Shown: in pieces, positions 57,985 through 64,000 of the stretch
Layout of the letters: the number at the start of each line of letters is the position of its first letter
How positions within the stretch are numbered: the first letter of the stretch is position 1
From: Eleginops maclovinus
Lineage: Eukaryota > Chordata > Actinopteri > Perciformes > Eleginopidae
Assembly (NCBI RefSeq): GCF_036324505.1
Contig: NC_086361.1
Location: 3,164,916 to 3,228,915 of the forward strand
Length of the DNA: 64,000 bases
Direction: 5' to 3'
Made by a program: the position numbers and the translations under genes
The notes under the pieces: generated by a model
Seen by the model: only the letters and a program-made list of their open reading frames with translations
Databases searched by the model: none
What the model was told of the DNA's origin: nothing

Positions 57985-60186
57985 TGGTGTTGTCGGCAGG
58001 ATACCAACACATCATCAGAGCTGGTAAGTGTGATTTCAAACTCTTGTTTTTGAACATTGCCTTGCCAGTATCTGTGTTTGACGGTATCCTAAAATTACCT
58101 GTATAGAATTGTTTTGTTTGATTTTGGCTAATGGACATTCGAGGCTTTCTAACGCCTAGGAGGTCGGTGTCTGGGGACTCTGTCCTGGCCGAGTTCCTCT
58201 GGGTGTGCTGCGGGGGCACATGTGCTTTTCACACACACACAGCTCCTGTGCAAACAAACCTTAATAAACAGAGTAAGCTTAAGAGAAACTTCTGGTCGCA
58301 AAGATGATGATGGTGGTTTCAGCGGTCAGCACAAACAGTTTATGAGAAACAACTTGAGATATCCACATATATCACCTCCCTAGACACCGCTCCAGCTTTC
58401 AATTACGGAGGTGTGAGACACTGTGCCGACTCTGAAATACCTGGAAAATGTCGTTGGGAGGGAGTGCACAGCCTGGGCCCAAACTTTTACTCACTCCACC
58501 ACTCCTGTAGAGAGGGGTCTAAAGGCACAGCCTGACTGTTTCCCGGCTCCTACTTGCTGGAGGGTCGGGCAGCTTGGGTGTGCAGGAATAAAATGATGTG
58601 AGGTGTGTTTCATCGTTGATTATGAACATGATCACTAGTGGATAGAGCTGGTCCGAGGAAGACTATAACTAACTGCGTGGTGCTGGATAGAAAGAGCACT
58701 GTGGGGTAGTAAAAGTCTGTGTCGCCTGATCGGGGTGGACATAGCATTAGCGTGTAGGTTAATGCGGGTCCGAAGGGGATAAGCTAGCTATTGCTCTTTG
58801 ACGCTCTTCTGGGACCGATCTCACTTGTATACAAGGAGTGTGAACAATTGTGCACCCTCTGAAACACCTCACATTTGATCAAATTCAAAATCAAGAGTGA
58901 ACTTGCTGACCCACTGTGGTTTATTGAGAGTTCATGTTTGTTTGTCTGATTGTTTGTATTGGGGGTCTATGTTGGTTTGTGTAACCGCCGTCTCGTGCAT
59001 GACTTGTAACCACTAATAATAAATCAGTCCAGATGTAAGAAGAAAATTAGATTATATTGCTCTTAGAATCAGTTTTAAGATGTTAGGGTTGGGTTTTAAG
59101 GCCTTGTGATGCCTCTTCCTAAGTGATGTTTGCGACATTTTGTAAAGAACTATGCCCCGTCCTGCACCCTGAGGTCCTCAGAGCCATTCAATGCAGGGTT
59201 GCAAAATCTGTCATATGTCCGAGGTCAATTGTACATTATTTTTCATTTGTTCTTAGTCTATATATTGTATGGTAATAATGATAGACTTTATGTATTGAAC
59301 AGATTCCAAATCAAAGCTGACAGAACTAGATTCAGACAGAATAGGAATCAGTGTAGAAACATTTTGCCCTGTTGCTGCAAAATGAAAACGTTGTTGATTA
59401 TCTGTTCCAACTAGCCACTGGAATCAGATAATTAATATAAGTTAAAGTTCAATTAGTTTGAATATAGTTTAACATTCTACATACAATGCTTCAAATTGTT
59501 TCTCATAAACACATTTGGTCGCCTTAGACTTTAAGTTAATTATAATTCATCATTGAGAATACTTTAAGTTTCCTGAAACCAATCTTAGAAAAAAAGAACA
59601 TAATTAAAGCTCTAAGCTTCCTGGTAAAAGCAAGGAACAGTATATTCTAATATATATACTTCAATATGTGTGTTTTTTGAGTGCAACATATTAACAGTAG
59701 ATCAAAATAAATGGCACCATATCAACAATTTATAACAAATAAAAAAAGTGTAGGAAAAGCACTGATGTCTGATGTTTATGTTATTATTGTCATTAAATGA
59801 ATTGACCAATTCTTTAAAAAGTCTAATGTTGCAATCTCTTAACAATAAGTAATTAAAGGATAAAGGTAAATATATTGTTGTTATCCAATGGCCTCTCCAC
59901 AGGCCTACACTTTTTCTGAATCTTCCCAATCACAAGAGACAGAGATCAGTATCACCCTGTGTAGTGAGCCACATACTTTTAAATGTTCTACTTTAACCAA
60001 ATCTAATTCTAATAAAGAAAGTCATGTCAAATGTAATTCATTATTTTACAGTCATGTTAAAAATTATACATTTTCCAACCCATGTTCCTTTTATTTTAGT
60101 CTAAGCATCAAAGTGTTTTTCATAACAGGCACTTCAAGTTCTCATAGCGGTCCCAAATGTTTTAACCTTGTGCGGACAAGCCGTTA

Positions 60187-60325
<139 letters not shown>

Positions 60326-62826
60326 ACACCCACACCATAGTTTTCACATTCTTTAACACTGGGTGTCTGTACGGTGTTGGGACTGCTGAACATGTCTCCA
60401 CGTTCTTTAAATAAGTATTTACTTATCCACATTGAACATTTTTGTTTGCTTTAGAGTTTTAATTCAAAATCAATTCTTACATTAAATGGGATAATAAAAT
60501 AATATGAATAAATGACTTTTACATGATAATTGGGTTCAAAACATTAGACCTGTCCTCTCATCACTACTAGAAGAAGTGTGCATGTTGAGGTGTCTTAACG
60601 CTCCTGTAGTGTACCTATCCTTGTTATCCCTTTCTCTGCAGAGCTGGTTCAGATGGTGTATTGATTAGATTCTGATCCGCGCAAGTCCATTTTTTTGACT
60701 GACTTTAGTTCTAATGTTAATTTGAGTTTGACTTCAGTCCATAAGTAAATCTTTAAAGTGACTCTAAATTTCTCAGGATGGTGGATTAGTGGTTCAACAT
60801 TAATTTCTAATATTTCGATTTTACAAATAGGCCAAAGGTAAAGAGAGACATTGATGACCTTGTGTCCCTTTGTGTTAGTACGTGGTTCCATTTTGTCTAT
60901 GGCCTTGGACGACTCTACTTCCCAGTAAGACGCTCAGTTCTGCCCCTGCTAGGGTCTGGCTGAGAGTATTTGATTCTAGCATGTTGAAGGATTAACACAA
61001 ATATTCAAAGTATGCATGTGCATGTGTCAAGAAGACTCCCAAAGCAATCTGAGGGGCCTGTCCTCTTTTTCCCCTTTTTCTGCATTCAATGATAATGTGC
61101 TAATCCAATTCTTTGAGTTGCCTTCTATCAGAACACATCCCTATCAGGTGGGGTGCCGATAACCAGGGCAGCTCTCAAGGCCAAGGGGTCAGACAGGAAG
61201 GGTCCACACTCTCCGGGTGCAGAGAGTCCCCCCAGCCACTTGAAAGGAAGCACGAGGCCGAGGCGAGATGATAGGGGTTTTTTCTCTTCACATTCTGCTC
61301 GGTGGGCTCCAGCAGACAACGCTGCAGGACGAGGCCAGGTTCGGGGGTTGGGTTCGGCAGTCGGATTCGGAGGGCGAGTTCGGAGACTTCTATAATACGA
61401 GGATCCATTTTTCTTTGAGGAATATATTGTTTTAATCTCTCCTATCACGGGGGGACACCTAGATGCGCCACATGGAATACGCAGTGGCACTGCTTTCACC
61501 ATTGATAGCAGGAGGAATACAGGCGGATGAGCCTCTGTTTCACTGGAGGGGTCCACTACAGAGCTCATTGAATGAGCCACACAAAATAGCAATTGGGGGG
61601 GTTGAAATAAGGCGTTCGCTCTGATGAAAAAGAGTCTTAATCAATCAGCACTTCAGTGCTAATCCACAGTATCAGGATGCCTTTACACACCAGACACTCA
61701 GAATGGGGTGATAAAGAGAGGAGGAGAACAAGTCGGAGAGACTTTTTATTTTTCCAGTTCTCGCACAAAGATGAACTTTGAATTGAATTAACAGTTTCCA
61801 GAAGTACAATGAATGATTGTTTCTATATTTCCAATGACCAAACATAGTGGTTATTAATATATTTTGTCAGATCAGGTGACACTTTCAAAATAAAAATATG
61901 TTTTCTGATTATACGATATTGAATGATAGGATATTTCTAATATTATCACAGATAATGTTAATATCATCTAAAATCTGACTTAACCACACTACTCTTTCTA
62001 CATTTTCTATGCACAGACAGAACTACAATTAAAGTACTGGATAGAAATGTAAGTTTAGAAAACTAAAACTAATGTATGTATAATCATTTATATAACAATG
62101 ACTCAGCATAATTGTTCCTCCAATTAGAGCAGGATAATCTTAAGAAATGCATATTCCATATTCAATATTACATAAACACAAACACTTTCAAAATACTATA
62201 AGTGCATTTTCGGATAAGTATGGCTAATAAAAAGTAATTGATTGAATTAATTTGGTACAGATCAGTTGTAGCATTTACAATGATACATGTATCTATGAAT
62301 TCAAGTTTTAAGAATGCTTAATCCTTCCTTTCCAGGGTCTGCCTTTTCTTTTTGAGATTGTTAAACATTTTGAGAATTGTTTAACATTTCCTTTTCAGAT
62401 TTTGAGATGACATTGATTTGATAAACTTTACTTCTTTGACTTTGACTAAAATGAAATAGCATTGATTGGATTTTTATTTTGAGCAAAATAAACGTAATTG
62501 TATTCATAGGTGGAGTGGCACTTCAGCCTTACAATTTATGCACTGATTGATTTTAACTGTAGCCTGAATTAAGTCATTTTAATGATATACTGACTAGTGT
62601 TCAGATTACAACTATAGCTCAATTTTGATTTATAGATTTATAGTTTTAAAGTAAATAAGTAAAACAGTTAATGATAATCTGATAAAGATAAACGACAACA
62701 AATAATTCATGATAAAACTTATTCAAACTTGAAATGCTCATGTTATTTTGTAACTGTGAATTTAATGTATGTTCATCACTATGCTTTAAAAAAGATGCTC
62801 CAGAACACTGAAGATGAGTTTTATTG

Positions 62827-62887
62827 TGACTGGTGCATCCTTCATTGTGATTGAATGTTTCAATCACAATGAAGGATGCACCAGTCA
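62827..62887. repeat. Perfect hairpin: 29-bp arms, 3-nt loop
   Basis: TGACTGGTGCATCCTTCATT... (62827-62855) is exactly complementary to 62859-62887, with a TGT loop (62856-62858). Pairing stops abruptly on both sides. There is no coding frame. It could be the tip of a recent inverted duplication or a hairpin RNA source. Confidence 0.92.
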
Positions 62888-63189
62888 TATTGAGTGTTTA
62901 ATCTGATTGTTTGCAACAATTTGTAGAATGCCAACAACCTTTCTGAAGAGTCTCATTTTTACAAGTCCACACAGATGTATTATTAGATTACGGTTTATTA
63001 AATTATCAAAATTGTTGTTGTATTGCTGTTATCTTCATTAAGGAGGGGCAGCCTGGGCTTCCGAAGCCTTGTTGTTCCCACAGTGGGTAAAAGCTCATGC
63101 TGACCTAAGATTGGCTTTATTGTTTAGGGACAGCTAGTGCCAGTTTATCTTGCCCCAGATGCTCCGGTAAACACCTTATCTGTGACCTG

Positions 63190-63467
63190 GATGACAGTTT
63201 AAGTTAAACTTATTGTCCAAACGTGTTTAGTCTGGCGTTTGAAGAATGTTGATTATCCATTTGGAACTCGTTAAAACCTCGTCCTATTGTCAAGATCTTC
63301 AGAATTGGTTTGGCAACCGCTGTGGCAACTCTTGTCTACAGTAAATGTCTTGTCAATTCTCCGGCCGTAACTCTGAATAAACCCAACAGTGTTTTGCCAT
63401 CAAGTTCCTGCTCTCCAGTGTCTCTCTGAGTTTCGTCTTCATTGCTTCAGAAGTTTCCACCACAATT
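63190..63467 (+). repeat. Right LTR-like repeat
   Basis: Closely similar to 57706-57984 in the same orientation. The preceding 63040-63189 may be the 5' part of the LTR, since a purine run AAGGAGGGG at about 63040 could be a polypurine tract. The repeat ends at CACAATT (63467), inside the last coding exon of the minus-strand gene at 63447-63820. Confidence 0.65.
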
Positions 63468-63820
63468 CCCAGTATTAACAGCGTAGCTGATCAAGGAATA
63501 AGGGGACTCCTTGGGCAGCAATGTGTCTGGCAGAAGAAATTAAACATAATGAATAACCAGAGTTATGGAATGAGAAAATCAAATGTTGATGAGAGCTCCA
63601 TCTTTACCTGTCCTCCTTTCCACCGGTGGAAGGTCAGGGATGGTGGAGTATGTGGGCTCATTTAGGTTTGGATCATCTATTAAAACAGTTTACCAACAAG
63701 CAGTATTAACCAAATACAAGACTCTCTGATTTTCTAATAGGAAGGTGGTAACATGTGTTTATGTACCTGTAAAATCTGTCATACAGTATGCAGGTGTTGG
63801 TCCTTTCACGATTCCAAAAC
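63447..63820 (-). CDS. Cytoplasmic-tail exons of a fourth immune-receptor-like gene (partial)
   Basis: Three minus-strand exons with consistent phase-1 junctions: 63820-63767 (FGIVKGPTPAYCMTDFT), 63676-63608 (DPNLNEPTYSTIPDLPPVER) and 63526-63447 (TLLPKESPYSLISYAVNTG, then six residues and TGA at 63449-63447). SPYSLI fits the ITIM pattern, and PTYSTI and ISYAV are further tyrosine motifs, so this is probably the tail of another Ig-type receptor whose ectodomain and transmembrane exons lie right of the window. The last six codons and the stop come from the LTR-like repeat. Exon model inferred from splice sites and phase; confidence is moderate because the extracellular part is unseen. Confidence 0.62.
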
Positions 63821-64000
63821 CTGCCAAAAAGGAACATATACATGCATGATGATATAAAATGGTGGTAAATAACATTCATTTATATCAGTACTCGTAGTGA
63901 TTGAAGTATTTTGCTTGAGAAAACCGGTTGCAATCTGCCATGCTATGCTTTCAAGTAGCACATTGAATACTTTTGGAAACAAATAGTCATAAATATTACT

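Noticed and set aside
61128..61592. 154-codon minus-strand frame in the GC-richer patch
   Set aside because: No domain recognised. An overlapping frame of similar length exists on the other strand. It could be retroelement-derived but cannot be supported.

Overview
The window is vertebrate nuclear DNA, almost certainly from a ray-finned (teleost) fish, probably a percomorph. It has many small exons with consensus GT/AG splice sites and long AT-rich introns. It also carries the typical teleost repeat load: Tc1, hAT, Pogo/Tigger, L2-like and L1/Tx1-like LINEs, tRNA-headed SINEs and long CA/TG microsatellites. There is no prokaryotic gene organisation, and no rRNA, functional tRNA gene or CRISPR array. 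Gene models were spliced by eye from splice sites and phase. All five were checked for an unbroken frame, but none was compared with a database.

Layout. (1) 1-18788, plus strand: the C-terminal two thirds of VPS52 (a GARP/EARP tethering subunit) in 13 exons. Its introns hold a Tc1 3' end, hAT-like and TTAA-type short elements, a Pogo-like relic, a Tc1 copy, an unclassified transposon with 6-bp target duplications, and an L2-like LINE with a 26-copy 43-bp tandem array. (2) 20990-28493, minus: a seven-exon gene for a 272-residue surface protein with two degenerate Ig domains and no cytoplasmic tail. (3) 29530-44354, plus: a five-exon gene for a 236-residue one-Ig receptor with tyrosine inhibitory motifs, head to head with (2). 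Its intron 1 holds three nested transposons and intron 2 a fold-back element plus a hAT copy. (4) 40584-42130, minus: a two-exon gene nested inside intron 3 of (3). It encodes a 274-residue protein with an ADP-ribosyltransferase-like signature and has a textbook interferon-response element upstream. (5) 46391-55679, minus: an eight-exon gene for a 369-residue two-Ig receptor with two ITIMs. (6) 57706-63467: two near-identical LTR-like sequences flanking about 5 kb with no convincing coding content. (7) 63447-63820, minus: the last three exons of a fourth receptor-like gene, whose stop codon lies in LTR-derived sequence.

Taken together, the right-hand 43 kb looks like a lineage-specific cluster of immune Ig-superfamily receptors (one tail-less, at least two inhibitory, one partial) beside the housekeeping gene VPS52. 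A probable interferon-stimulated gene sits inside one receptor's intron. PU.1/ETS-like sites close to the start codons of three receptors fit leukocyte expression. Several dispersed repeat families in the window look unclassified and can be dated relative to one another by nesting.
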